64,000 bases of DNA from Gammaproteobacteria bacterium (GCA_018826295.1 JAHJZX010000014.1:46138-110137); one strand, 5' to 3'; shown: positions 25,515 to 34,005, counted from the stretch's first letter. Program-made: numbers and translations. Notes: generated by a model from the sequence alone, not told the origin.

Positions 25515-26816
25515 ATGAAATTTAGCAAAACCTGTTTAAGCCTGGTGGCTGCTTTAGCCGCTGGCATCAGCACGACTGCACTGGCACACGATATGGTGCC
25601 GGGTAAGGCCCAGACTACACCGTTGTTATTAACCGGTCTGACGGTGCACACGGTAACTGACGGGGTAAAAGCCGACAGTGATGTATTGATTGTGGACGGT
25701 AAAATTGCCGCCGTCGGTAAGGATTTAACTGCCCCTGCGGGCGCTACAGTACTGGCACTGGACGGCAAACATCTGTATCCGGGTTTGATCGCGCTGGCTA
25801 ATCAGTTGGGTTTAATTGAAATAGAGGCAGTACGCTCTACCGACGATTCAACCGAGGTGACGCAAACTAACCCTGACATTAAAGCCAAACTCGCTTATAA
25901 CGCCGACTCTGAAGTGATCCCAACTATCCGTAGTAACGGTTTTGCCTACAGCATGGTGTATCCGTCAGGTAGCATGTTGATGGGGCAGTCGAGTTTAATG
26001 CAGCTCGATGCCTGGAATTATCAGGATGCGCTGGTTGCCGACGGTACTGGGCTGCATGTACGCTGGCCTAATGCCAGTACCCTGGGCTCGCGCTGGAACC
26101 CGAAACCCGCAGACGAGGTGCGTAAAGCCAACCTGAAACAACTGGAAAAACTGCAACAGCATTTTAAAGACGCCAAAGCTTACTATGACGCAGAAAAAGC
26201 AGGTTTAAACCACGGATTAGATTCGCGCTGGCATGAAATGCTGGCGGTATTAGACGGCAAACGGCCTTTGTTTGTACATGCTGATGATGAGCGGCAGATA
26301 CGTCAGGCGATGTTACTGGCCAAAGAGTACGGCTTGCAGCTGACTATCGTTGGCGGGCGTGACAGCTGGCGCATGGCCGGTGAGCTGGCTGCGGCTAAGG
26401 TTGCCGTTATTTACACCGCACCTTATGGCTTGCCAAGTCGCACCGATGAAAACTACAGCCAGGCTTTTGTCGTGCCTAAAACCCTGCAGGATGCCGGTGT
26501 ACAGTATGCATTGTCACTGGATGGTTACTGGGATACCCGTAATCTGGTATTTGCCGCCGGCCAGGCCATCAGTTTTGGTTTAACGCCAGAGCAGGCGTTA
26601 CGTTCTGTTACCATTAATGCCGCGCAAATTGCCGGTGTTGCCGATAAAATAGGCAGCATAGAAGTGGGTAAAGCCGCCAGCCTGGTGGTGTCAGAAGGCG
26701 ATATCTTCGACTATCTGGGGCACAAGGTCACTCATTTGTGGATTGACGGCCGTGCGGTTGATTTAAATAACCGCCACAAGCAGTTACACGATAAATATCA
26801 GCAGCGGATAAACTAA
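25515..26816 (+). CDS. Amidohydrolase-family protein lacking canonical metal ligands
   Basis: 433 residues with signal peptide (LSLVAALAAGISTTALA). The fold is clear from LLLTGLTVHTVTDGVKADSDV, DGKIAAVGKDLTAPAGATVL, DGKHLYPGLIALANQ and the C-terminal IGSIEVGKAASLVV. Yet the position of the HxH motif reads ALAN, and the later metal His also appears lost (IVGGRDSWR). This resembles the first module of the preceding 1041-residue protein. It may be a non-catalytic partner subunit or use another mechanism. Ribosome site GAGGAG precedes the ATG. The operon ends at the terminator near 26839. Confidence 0.8.
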   Translation: MKFSKTCLSLVAALAAGISTTALAHDMVPGKAQTTPLLLTGLTVHTVTDGVKADSDVLIVDGKIAAVGKDLTAPAGATVLALDGKHLYPGLIALANQLGLIEIEAVRSTDDSTEVTQTNPDIKAKLAYNADSEVIPTIRSNGFAYSMVYPSGSMLMGQSSLMQLDAWNYQDALVADGTGLHVRWPNASTLGSRWNPKPADEVRKANLKQLEKLQQHFKDAKAYYDAEKAGLNHGLDSRWHEMLAVLDGKRPLFVHADDERQIRQAMLLAKEYGLQLTIVGGRDSWRMAGELAAAKVAVIYTAPYGLPSRTDENYSQAFVVPKTLQDAGVQYALSLDGYWDTRNLVFAAGQAISFGLTPEQALRSVTINAAQIAGVADKIGSIEVGKAASLVVSEGDIFDYLGHKVTHLWIDGRAVDLNNRHKQLHDKYQQRIN

Positions 26817-26838
26817 GCGTAATCTGTTGCCTTAATGT

Positions 26839-26871
26839 CAGTGCCAGCTTAGTGCTGGCACTGCTGTTTTT
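26839..26871 (+). terminator. Intrinsic terminator after the amidohydrolase pair
   Basis: CAGTGCCAGC (26839-26848) and GCTGGCACTG (26854-26863) form a perfect 10-bp stem with a five-base loop, followed by CTGTTTTT. The M28 gene begins 12 bases later, so some read-through is likely. Confidence 0.75.
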
Positions 26872-26882
26872 AAGGAAAACTC

Positions 26883-28565
26883 ATGAAGAAAAACGTATTT
26901 GCCGGCGCTCTGGCATTTAGCTTAGTCGTCGGCTGCGCAAGCACTACGGCTTCAAAACCAGGCACTACTGTTTCTGCTGCGAATGCTCAGGCAATAGAGG
27001 CTCATATGCAGTTTTTAGCTGCTGACGCACTGGCCGGTCGCGACACCGGTAGTAACGAGCATGAAATAGCCTCCTTGTACATTGCCACGCAGCTGCAGGC
27101 ATTAGGTCTGCAACCGGCCGGCGATAACGGTAGCTATTTGCAGCGGGTGCCTCTGCGTAAAGCCCGCTTAGCGCAAGACAGCGCCAGGTTTACGTTGCAT
27201 GTAAATGGTAGCAGTACCGACTTAGCCTATCCTAAGGCCTTTTTTACCGGCCCCAGCCTGCAGTTTGCCCAAACTGAGGTAACAGCACCTCTGGTTTTCG
27301 CCGGTTATGGCCTGGTATCAAAAGAGTTTGGCCTGGATGATTATGCTAACCTCGATGTGGCAGGCAAAATTGTCGTGCTGTTAACCGGACGGCCAGACAG
27401 CCTGCCAAGTGAAGAAGCGGCGCATTTAAGTAGCCTGAAAACCCGTCTGGCGGCAGAACGCGGTGCCGTAGGCATTATTACCGTGCATACACCGAAACAG
27501 GAAAAAGTGCGGCCTTACGCTAGCAGCTTGCTGTATTTAACGACGCCGTCAATGGAATGGTTAGATGCTAGTGGCACTCCGGCCGAAAGCTATCCGAATT
27601 TAAAAGCCGGTGCCTATGTGCATTACGATGCAGCCGCGGCTTTATTTGCTAACGCGCCCAGTTCGCTGGCTGATATTTTTGCCCAACAGGACAAACAGCA
27701 AAACCCTGCCGGCTTTGAACTTGGGGTATCGGCAACCTTAAGCCGTAAAAGCAGCCATGAAGATATTTCCAGCCCTAATGTGATAGCGGTTTTGCAAGGG
27801 GCTGATCCAGTACTGAAAGACGAGTATGTTGTGGTTACTGCGCACTCGGATCATATCGGATATAGCAACGATGTCCGTAGCGACGATAAAATTAACAATG
27901 GCGCTATGGATAACGCCGCTGGCGTAGCGATACTGCTGGAAACAGCGCGATTGTTTGCTCAGCTGCCGGAGAAACCCAAACGTTCTATCTTATTTGTCGT
28001 GGTAACCGGCGAAGAAAAAGGTCTGCTGGGTGCCGACTATTTTGCTAACAATCCTACCCGGCCTATTGATAAGTTGGTGGCCAATGTAAACCTGGATATG
28101 CCGGTATTATTGTATCCGTTTGCCGACATGATAGCGTTTGGCGCCAATCACTCCTCACTTGGCGCTGTGGTGCAACAAGCTGCCGCCAAAGAAGGGATTG
28201 CATTAAGTGCTGATCCTATGCCGGAGCAGGCGATTTTTACCCGTTCCGATCACTACACGCTGGTGAAAAAAGGTGTACCGGCGGTGTTTTTAATGACCGG
28301 TTTTAAATCTCAGTTACCCGATCAGGATGGTGGTAAAGTCTGGTCCAGCTTTTTTGCCAAGCATTATCATAAGCCGTCGGATGATATCCCAAGTTTAATT
28401 AAAGATTACGGCGCTATCCGCTACGACGCCGGGGCGGTATTTGCCGATATTAACTTTAATATTGCCCTGGATGTGGCTAATACTGAACAGCGGCCATACT
28501 GGTTAAAAGACAGCTTTTTTAATGGCGTTTTTGGCCAGCCGTATAACCGTGAAGTGGTTAAGTAA
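26883..28565 (+). CDS. M28-family metallopeptidase lipoprotein
   Basis: 560 residues. A lipoprotein signal ends in SLVVGC (Cys about 18), so it is anchored to a membrane in the envelope. Metal ligands of the M28 co-catalytic zinc site are visible in order: VVTAHSDHIGYS, NNGAMDNAAGVA, VTGEEKGLLG, NVNLDMP and FTRSDHYTLVKKGVPAVFL. A PA-like insert (about 130-215, with APLVFAGYGLVSKEF) lies before the catalytic part, as in many secreted aminopeptidases. It probably removes N-terminal residues from peptides. With the two amidohydrolase-family proteins upstream it may form an envelope peptide-processing set, which is inference from position. Confidence 0.88.
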   Translation: MKKNVFAGALAFSLVVGCASTTASKPGTTVSAANAQAIEAHMQFLAADALAGRDTGSNEHEIASLYIATQLQALGLQPAGDNGSYLQRVPLRKARLAQDSARFTLHVNGSSTDLAYPKAFFTGPSLQFAQTEVTAPLVFAGYGLVSKEFGLDDYANLDVAGKIVVLLTGRPDSLPSEEAAHLSSLKTRLAAERGAVGIITVHTPKQEKVRPYASSLLYLTTPSMEWLDASGTPAESYPNLKAGAYVHYDAAAALFANAPSSLADIFAQQDKQQNPAGFELGVSATLSRKSSHEDISSPNVIAVLQGADPVLKDEYVVVTAHSDHIGYSNDVRSDDKINNGAMDNAAGVAILLETARLFAQLPEKPKRSILFVVVTGEEKGLLGADYFANNPTRPIDKLVANVNLDMPVLLYPFADMIAFGANHSSLGAVVQQAAAKEGIALSADPMPEQAIFTRSDHYTLVKKGVPAVFLMTGFKSQLPDQDGGKVWSSFFAKHYHKPSDDIPSLIKDYGAIRYDAGAVFADINFNIALDVANTEQRPYWLKDSFFNGVFGQPYNREVVK

Positions 28566-28567
28566 AT

Positions 28568-28606
28568 AATAACAATCAGGGCGCCAACGGCGCCCTGATT
28601 GTTATT
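28568..28606. terminator. Bidirectional intrinsic terminator
   Basis: An 18-bp perfect inverted repeat (28568-28585 with 28589-28606) has a three-base AAC loop and A/T-rich outer ends on both sides. It separates the M28 gene from the convergent yciH gene and overlaps the last bases of yciH. Confidence 0.88.
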
Positions 28607-29015
28607 ACCCGCCGGCCCATTTGGTTTTAAAGCCCTCAGCGTGCAATAACTGCTCGACCAGTTCGCGCTTATCACCCTGAATTTCAATTACGCCATCTTT
28701 TACCGCGCCACCACAGGCACATTTCTTTTTCAGTTTCGCTGCCAATAACACCAGTTCATCATGTGGTTTAGCAATACCACTGATGGTCAGTACCGCCTTG
28801 CCGCCACGGCCTTTGGTTTCGCGTCTTATCCGCACTGCGCCATCAGCAAATGCTTCCGCCACTGCTTTGGCTGCAGGCTTAGCGTTTACTTTTCCGCCGT
28901 CGGTGCTGTACACCAGATTGTTGTCGTCTGTTATTGCCGGTTTGGCAGCGGGAGTGCTGCCTTGCGGTTTAAGTTGCGCTTGCCAGTCGGCCAATGAAAT
29001 TTTATTGCCTGCCAT
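28605..29015 (-). CDS. yciH: SUI1/eIF1-family translation factor YciH
   Basis: 136 residues. The C-terminal half is a SUI1 domain: RIRRETKGRGGKAVLTISG, then LKKKCACGGAVKDGVIEIQGD and a closing HAEGFKTKWAGG. It is homologous to eukaryotic eIF1. The E. coli protein affects the accuracy of start-site choice and translation under stress, but its exact role is unsettled. The first 70 residues are a poorly ordered linker rich in Pro, Lys and Ala. Stands alone on the minus strand. Confidence 0.93.
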   Translation of the reverse strand: MAGNKISLADWQAQLKPQGSTPAAKPAITDDNNLVYSTDGGKVNAKPAAKAVAEAFADGAVRIRRETKGRGGKAVLTISGIAKPHDELVLLAAKLKKKCACGGAVKDGVIEIQGDKRELVEQLLHAEGFKTKWAGG

Positions 29016-29154
29016 AAATTGGGTCTGTTGCTTTACAATAGTGTCAGCTTAAACATCCGCGGCAGTGGCAGCAACAATTTCCTTAACTTGTACGGTGTTG
29101 GCTTGGCTTTTTAATCGCTTCTGGTAAAATGCTTGTCAAATTTTAGAAATCTGG

Positions 29155-29874
29155 ATGGCTATAATGTCGCAGGCTGATGTTTCTGTATCCGACTATATTA
29201 CCCGTGCTGGCTTAACTCAGCAGCTTGGCGCTGTTACTGTGGCCGCTTTTGTTGAAAAGGTGCAACAGTACCAACTTAAATTGCAGCAATTTTTGCAGCA
29301 AGCCAGCTCAGTACAAGTGCAGTGGCAGTACCAGGTGCCGGAACTGGGCGAGGGTGGAGCCTGTTCGCTGTTTGGCCAACTGGCTGACGAACCTTATGAT
29401 TTAACCGCTATTTTGGGTGGCCAAACCGGGCATAATCAGGCTGCACTACAAGCACTTGGCAATATAGCGGCATTTTACCGTGAACACTCCGGGCTGGACT
29501 GGTTTGGTATTTATCAGGCGCGAACTAATGTTGACGCAGAAGCGGTTTTAGTAAAACTGGCCTATTACGGCGCAGCCTCGCGGGCCGAATTTCCGCTGAA
29601 CAGCGAATTTGCCAAAATCAGTAACAACAGCACGGTTGGTTTAACAGGCAAAGCCCGAGTCATTAATGACGTAACAGCTTATTTAGGCAGCGGCGGTGAG
29701 TATTACACTTGCGATCCTAAAGTGCAGGCCGAAGCCTGTTTGCCTCTGTTTGACCAATCAGGCAAAATAGCCGGCATTGTCGATGCCGAAGATTTTAATA
29801 AAAACGTGTTTACTGCAGATGCCATGGCATTGCTGGTTGCGGTATGTTTAACTGTACCGGCCTATTTGCCTTAA
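29155..29874 (+). CDS. GAF-domain protein related to free-Met sulfoxide reductase
   Basis: 239 residues. The GAF fold runs from about 95 to 235: LGNIAAFYREHSGLDWFGIY, VINDVTAYLG, EYYTCDPKVQAEACLPLF and GKIAGIVDAEDF. The pattern resembles the E. coli methionine-(R)-sulfoxide reductase (fRMsr), whose catalytic Cys lies in the motif equivalent to TCDP. The other two Cys of that enzyme are not seen here, so catalysis is doubtful. The first 90 residues are an extra helical region. It starts 39 bases before the aminotransferase gene and may share its transcript. I give no gene name. Confidence 0.7.
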   Translation: MAIMSQADVSVSDYITRAGLTQQLGAVTVAAFVEKVQQYQLKLQQFLQQASSVQVQWQYQVPELGEGGACSLFGQLADEPYDLTAILGGQTGHNQAALQALGNIAAFYREHSGLDWFGIYQARTNVDAEAVLVKLAYYGAASRAEFPLNSEFAKISNNSTVGLTGKARVINDVTAYLGSGGEYYTCDPKVQAEACLPLFDQSGKIAGIVDAEDFNKNVFTADAMALLVAVCLTVPAYLP

Positions 29875-29913
29875 GCACAGCCTTTCATGCAACTTTAACT
29901 CAGGTAGAACATT

Positions 29914-31110
29914 ATGTTTGCTCAGTTACAACCGGTGGCCACCGATCCAATTTTAGGTTTAATGGCTGCATACAAAGAAGACCCGAACCCGAATAAAGTC
30001 GACCTTGGTGTTGGCGTATATAAAGACGAGCAGGGCCACACGGCGGTACTGAAATGCGTAAAACAAGCCGAAGCACTGCGCCTGAAGCAAGAAGACAGCA
30101 AAACCTACATTGGCATGGCTGGTGACTTAAGTTTTAACGGCCATATTGAAAAGCTAGCATTTGGCATTGGCCACCAGGTTTTATTGGCTAACCGGGTTAC
30201 CACTGCACACACTCCAGGTGGCACCGGTGCATTGCGCGTTGCGGCAGAATTTATTAAAAAAGCTAACCCCAATGCGACTATCTGGGTAACCAGCCCAACC
30301 TGGGCGAACCATATTTCATTGTTTAAAGCTGCCGGGCTGAACGTAAAAGAATACCGCTACTACGATTACGACACTAAGGGCCTGAATGAAGACGGCATGT
30401 TTGCTGATCTGGCCACAGTGCCGGCCGGTGACGTAGTGCTGGTGCATGCATGCTGCCATAACCCCAGTGGTATGGATTTAACCTTCGCTCAGTGGCAGCG
30501 TTTTACTGCTCTGGCGAAAGAACGTGGTTTTACGCCGCTGGTTGATATGGCGTATCAGGGCTTTGGCTCGGGTTTAGACGAAGACGCTAAAGGTTTACGT
30601 CACCTGGCAGATCACGTTGATGAGATGATCCTGTGCAGCTCGTGCTCAAAAAACTTTGGCTTATACCGTGAGCGTATTGGTGCGGTGTCTATTGTTGCAG
30701 TTGACAGCAAAGTGGCTGACGTGGCCAAAGTAAACCTGTTAAGTGTAGTACGCAGTATCTATTCAATGCCGCCGGCGCATGGCGCTATTATTGTCGCTAA
30801 TATTCTCGATAGCAAAGAGCTGACAGCCTTATGGCATGAAGAGCTGGCTGAAATGCGTAACCGCATTAACAGCTACCGTCAGTTGATTATCGATAAACTG
30901 GCAGCCGAAGGCGTACAGCAGGATTTTAGTTTTATTACCCGTCAGCATGGTATGTTCAGCTTTTTAGGCATCAACAAAGAACAAATTGGCCGTTTACGCA
31001 ATGATTTCAGTATTTATATGGTGGATTCCAGCCGGGTGAGCATTGCCGGTTTAAACCATAGCAATATTGACTATTTCGCCAAATCTGTAGCGACTGTATT
31101 AAAAGGTTAA
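29914..31110 (+). CDS. Aromatic/aspartate aminotransferase (class I, AspC/TyrB type)
   Basis: 398 residues, the usual length. PLP-dependent fold type I. It begins MFAQLQPVATDPILGLMAAY and has VDLGVGVYKDEQG, TPGGTGALRVAAEFI, ACCHNPSGMDLT, DMAYQGFGSGLDED and the PLP-lysine in SSCSKNFGLYRERIG. The enzyme swaps amino groups between glutamate and oxaloacetate or phenylpyruvate and hydroxyphenylpyruvate. It would complete tyrosine and phenylalanine synthesis together with TyrA and PheA in this window. Whether aspartate or aromatic substrates are preferred cannot be judged by eye. Confidence 0.9.
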   Translation: MFAQLQPVATDPILGLMAAYKEDPNPNKVDLGVGVYKDEQGHTAVLKCVKQAEALRLKQEDSKTYIGMAGDLSFNGHIEKLAFGIGHQVLLANRVTTAHTPGGTGALRVAAEFIKKANPNATIWVTSPTWANHISLFKAAGLNVKEYRYYDYDTKGLNEDGMFADLATVPAGDVVLVHACCHNPSGMDLTFAQWQRFTALAKERGFTPLVDMAYQGFGSGLDEDAKGLRHLADHVDEMILCSSCSKNFGLYRERIGAVSIVAVDSKVADVAKVNLLSVVRSIYSMPPAHGAIIVANILDSKELTALWHEELAEMRNRINSYRQLIIDKLAAEGVQQDFSFITRQHGMFSFLGINKEQIGRLRNDFSIYMVDSSRVSIAGLNHSNIDYFAKSVATVLKG

Positions 31111-31130
31111 CTTGGTTTAACTGCACGCTT

Positions 31131-31160
31131 AAAAAAAACCGCAGCTCGCTGCGGTTTTTT
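31131..31160 (+). terminator. Intrinsic terminator of the aminotransferase gene
   Basis: CCGCAG and CTGCGG pair around a CTCG tetraloop (31139-31154), flanked by an A run before and a T run after, so it may also stop transcription from the convergent gene. Confidence 0.88.
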
Positions 31161-31177
31161 GTTGTCTGCTAAAACGG

Positions 31178-31549
31178 CTATTTAATCAAAGTTTGCGCGG
31201 CTTTAATGTAGACATCACCACGCGCCTTTGCTGTAGCGGTGTCCATATGTTCAGAGGCGACATGCACCTCTTCCAGCGTATCTTTTAACTTAGCGGTTTC
31301 GCTGTGAATTTTTTCCAGCGCTACTTCTATGCTGTAAGTAAGCTCATGTATTTCGACCATTGCCAGCGGTGTTAACTCTGCCGCCAATAATGTTTGCAGC
31401 TTGCGGTTATATTCGCTGAAGTTTGCTACCGCCTGCTCAAGGGTTTCAGATGGCTTGCCTTTATAGTGATCCGGCCGCTCATCTGCGTGCAGTACAGCCG
31501 AGGCAAATAGCACATAACCAACACAAATCGCAGATAACAGGTGTTTCAT
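31178..31549 (-). CDS. Small periplasmic helical protein (DUF6746-like)
   Basis: 123 residues from the ATG at 31549; a longer frame starts at 31585 but the signal peptide MKHLLSAICVGYVLFASAVLHA fits the inner ATG. The mature part begins DERPDHYKGKPSETLEQAVA, which I recall as the start of DUF6746 proteins. The rest is long amphipathic helices (NFSEYNRKLQTLLA; EIHELTYSIEVALEKIHSET), likely a coiled coil or four-helix bundle. No cofactor motif is seen. Function unknown. Confidence 0.7.
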   Translation of the reverse strand: MKHLLSAICVGYVLFASAVLHADERPDHYKGKPSETLEQAVANFSEYNRKLQTLLAAELTPLAMVEIHELTYSIEVALEKIHSETAKLKDTLEEVHVASEHMDTATAKARGDVYIKAAQTLIK

Positions 31550-31979
31550 ATTGACTCCAAAAATACAAATGAGAACGTTTCGCAACTAATTTAACACAGA
31601 AGCGGATAGTCGCCTATAGCCAAATAACAGCTGTTTTTCACATTATCTTCTGGTTGCAGCATTTGTGTTGGATTTTTGATTAGAATAACTAAGCAAAAAA
31701 GTCTGGGCTAATGTCTTCCTGGCTGGCATATTTGTTATGGTTAACTTATTTCAGCTCATGTTTAATTGCATAAAATACTATTTTATCTGCATATTACATA
31801 AGGTTTTGCCAGTGAGTACTACTTTGGGCAGATAACCTTAGTTTGAATGTAAGATGAATGTTTTAAAATTAAAGATTAGAAATACTAATGCTATGGTGGT
31901 AATTAATCTCGTTCGTGCGCTGTGCAAAAAGTCGGCATAATGCTCAGCATCTAAGCAAGCTGTAATGACGAGGTGACGT
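31550..31979. other. AT-rich intergenic stretch, no gene recognised
   Basis: About 430 bases between the DUF6746-like gene and a small ORF. It is AT-rich compared with its surroundings. I find no convincing ORF, tRNA or clear promoter pair. It could hold the divergent promoters of its two neighbours or a small RNA, but the sequence does not prove either. Confidence 0.4.
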
Positions 31980-32132
31980 ATGACAACATTAAATTCTGCA
32001 GTAAATAAACAAGCTACTGTTGCCAGACGTAGCAGTACTATTGGCCGTGCTTTACTTATTCGTCGCTTAAACAGGTTGCTGGCAGTAATGGGCCAGGCAC
32101 TGAACACGGCGCAAATGGCCAGAATGAAATAA
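31980..32132 (+). CDS. Small basic protein of 50 residues, unknown function
   Basis: A 50-codon frame (MTTLNSAVNKQATVARR...) has a strong GAGGTGA ribosome site 3 bases before the ATG and a good intrinsic terminator 20 bases after the stop, so it is probably translated. The middle, RRSSTIGRALLIRRLNRLLA, would form an amphipathic, strongly basic helix, and there is no Asp or Glu in the whole chain. It could bind membrane, RNA or an acidic partner. No family is recognised. Its size is below common annotation cut-offs. Confidence 0.6.
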   Translation: MTTLNSAVNKQATVARRSSTIGRALLIRRLNRLLAVMGQALNTAQMARMK

Positions 32133-32152
32133 ATTTTGCGGTTTTAAACCGG

Positions 32153-32190
32153 AAAAGCCACGCGTCCCCAACCCGCGTGGCTTTTCTTTT
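32153..32190 (+). terminator. Intrinsic terminator of the 50-residue ORF
   Basis: AAAAGCCACGCG (32153-32164) pairs with CGCGTGGCTTTT (32174-32185) over a nine-base loop, followed by CTTTTTC. Confidence 0.85.
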
Positions 32191-32260
32191 TCTGTTACTT
32201 GTCGCCTTAAGTGGCATGCAGTAGAGTAGCCTTTGCGGTGCAATAGCCAGGGGTAAAGCG

Positions 32261-32614
32261 ATGAGCGGACAGGAAAAAATTAATTACATTGAATTGCCGG
32301 CCAGTGATCTTAAAGCAATTAAGCAATTTTATAGCCAGGTGTTTGGTTGGGTATTTGCAGACTACGGGCCCGATTATGTGGCTTTTGCTAATTCTGGCTT
32401 GGATGGTGGATTTTATCGTAGCAGCAAATGCTCAGTTACCGCTGACGGTGCGGGGCTGGTCGTGTTATACAGCAAAAATTTGCTACAAACACAAACCAAT
32501 ATTGAGGCGGCTGGTGGGGTGATTGTAAAACCGGCGTTTAATTTTCCCGGTGGTCGTCGTTTTCACTTTGCCGATCCGCACGGCAATGAGCTGGCAGTTT
32601 GGTCAGAGCAGTAG
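32261..32614 (+). CDS. VOC-family (glyoxalase/bleomycin-resistance fold) protein
   Basis: 117 residues. The fold is shown by INYIELPASDLKAIKQFYSQ, VFGWVFADYGPDYVAF and the C-terminal FPGGRRFHFADPHGNELAVW. His and Glu residues in the last motif are typical metal ligands. Family members include glyoxalases, dioxygenases and drug-binding proteins, and this subgroup (predicted 'enzyme related to lactoylglutathione lyase') has no fixed substrate. Monocistronic. Confidence 0.82.
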   Translation: MSGQEKINYIELPASDLKAIKQFYSQVFGWVFADYGPDYVAFANSGLDGGFYRSSKCSVTADGAGLVVLYSKNLLQTQTNIEAAGGVIVKPAFNFPGGRRFHFADPHGNELAVWSEQ

Positions 32615-32679
32615 CGGGCAGACGCTTATTGCAGATCTGTTGCATAAGCGTCACCGCGTTACACTGCATAGGGCCGGCC

Positions 32680-32967
32680 TTAATGCTGTGACTGACTGGC
32701 GTCGTCACTTACCGTAGCCGCCGGGATAGCAGGCGCTGTGGTGTTTTGTACTGCCTGCTCGGCTTGCTCGCTACCAAGGTTAAAAAATAATTCACGGATA
32801 GTGTTTTCCAATTGCTGTTTAGCCTGCAGTTTGATGCTTTGACTAATGTCAGTTAATTGGTTACTGACTACTTCACTCAACGATTCAGTCAGGGTATTTG
32901 CACTGGCAGGAGCGGCAACAGAAACAGCAAATAGTGTAGCAAGGGTCAGTTTAGTCAGAGTTTTCAT
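32680..32967 (-). CDS. Small secreted protein, unknown function
   Basis: 95 residues with a clear signal peptide (LTLATLFAVSVAAPASA). The mature part, NTLTESLSEVVSNQLTDISQ, is predicted helical and continues to residue about 65, followed by a low-complexity Ala/Thr/Gln tail. No Cys or cofactor motif. A ribosome site (AAAGGAAAA) precedes the ATG. It is divergent from the solute-binding-like gene at 33222. Confidence 0.6.
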   Translation of the reverse strand: MKTLTKLTLATLFAVSVAAPASANTLTESLSEVVSNQLTDISQSIKLQAKQQLENTIRELFFNLGSEQAEQAVQNTTAPAIPAATVSDDASQSQH

Positions 32968-33129
32968 GGTATTTTCCTTTCGGTTTAGTGTTGATTACAC
33001 TATGGCTAATTCAATTCGCATGCCAATATTAAAATATTTTATAATTCATTGAATAATATGGTTTTAAATTTATTATTGGCGGCGGCATGGCTAAATTATC
33101 TAATGGCTGAACAGTATTGCTTTAGCCAC

Positions 33130-33150
33130 TTTGACCAACATTTGGTCAAA
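33130..33150. promoter_or_regulatory. Perfect inverted repeat, candidate operator
   Basis: TTTGACCAA-CAT-TTGGTCAAA has 9-bp perfect arms around three bases. It lies in the 254-base gap between two divergent genes, 71 bases before the ATG at 33222. The left arm contains TTGACC, which could double as a -35 box. The regulator is unknown. Confidence 0.5.
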
Positions 33151-33221
33151 ACAGTAGCGCGGGTAGGGTGAATTACAGTAAGGTACAGATAAACCAGATT
33201 ACATACTGATGTTGATACACT

Positions 33222-33977
33222 ATGCGAAGATCTCACTGCTGCTGGTTGTTCGTTCTGTGCTTGATTAGTCAACCGCTCTGGGCGTCTCAGCCGCTGCGGG
33301 TAGTAACTGAATTATCACCACCGCACCAAACCCTGGTAAATGGCGAAGTAGCAGGCTTAAGCACCACCTTAGTCCAACAGATTTTGCACGAGGCGGGCCT
33401 CAGTGCTCAAATTGAGATTTTTCCGTGGGCCAGGGCATTTCGTCTTGCTAGTAGCCACGCCAATATGCTGATTTACAATATGGCCCGCACTGCAGAGCGT
33501 GAAAATCAGTTTCACTGGATTGGCACTGTCGCGTCTTACAATTTGGGTTTCGTTGCGTTAGCACACCGGCAGGATATTACCGTTAATACACTGGACGATG
33601 CCAGGCGTTATAGCGTTGCTATTCAGCGGGATGATTTATCGGCTATTTATTTGCAGCAGCAGGGCTTTGAAGTAGGGACTGAGCTAATAGTCGCGGCTGA
33701 TATTATCGAGTCCTGGCAGCTATTGCTGCTTGGTAAAGTCGATTTAGTGATTGATGATCCGGTGGCGCTAACGGAAATGGCTAAGCTTCTGGCGATATCT
33801 ACCGAGCAGGTGCGCTTTGTTTACGCTATACCTGAGTTGGCACAACACACCTGGCTTGCTGCCAGCCGGCAAACCGCGCCAGAATTAGTACGGCAATTGC
33901 AGCAAGCCCATGCGGTGATTGCAAAAACGGCGTTTTATCAGCAGTTGATGCAATCTGGCTATACTGCCAAACCTTAA
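33222..33977 (+). CDS. Periplasmic solute-binding-like protein (SBP family 3)
   Basis: 251 residues with signal peptide (WLFVLCLISQPLWA). The type II periplasmic binding fold of family 3 is shown by LRVVTELSPPHQTLVNGEVAGLSTTL-like opening strands, IEIFPWARAFRLA, and ARRYSVAIQRDDLSAIYL. The late KVDLVIDDPVALTEMA is the hinge. There is no ABC permease next to it, so it may serve as an orphan sensor or feed another system. An intrinsic terminator follows at once. Confidence 0.8.
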   Translation: MRRSHCCWLFVLCLISQPLWASQPLRVVTELSPPHQTLVNGEVAGLSTTLVQQILHEAGLSAQIEIFPWARAFRLASSHANMLIYNMARTAERENQFHWIGTVASYNLGFVALAHRQDITVNTLDDARRYSVAIQRDDLSAIYLQQQGFEVGTELIVAADIIESWQLLLLGKVDLVIDDPVALTEMAKLLAISTEQVRFVYAIPELAQHTWLAASRQTAPELVRQLQQAHAVIAKTAFYQQLMQSGYTAKP

Positions 33978-33978
33978 C

Positions 33979-34005
33979 AAAACGCCCGCAAATGCGGGCG
34001 TTTTT
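33979..34005. terminator. Intrinsic terminator
   Basis: AAAACGCCCGC and GCGGGCGTTTT around AAAT form an 11-bp stem with a T run. The A run on the other side lets it serve ettA on the minus strand too. Confidence 0.88.
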
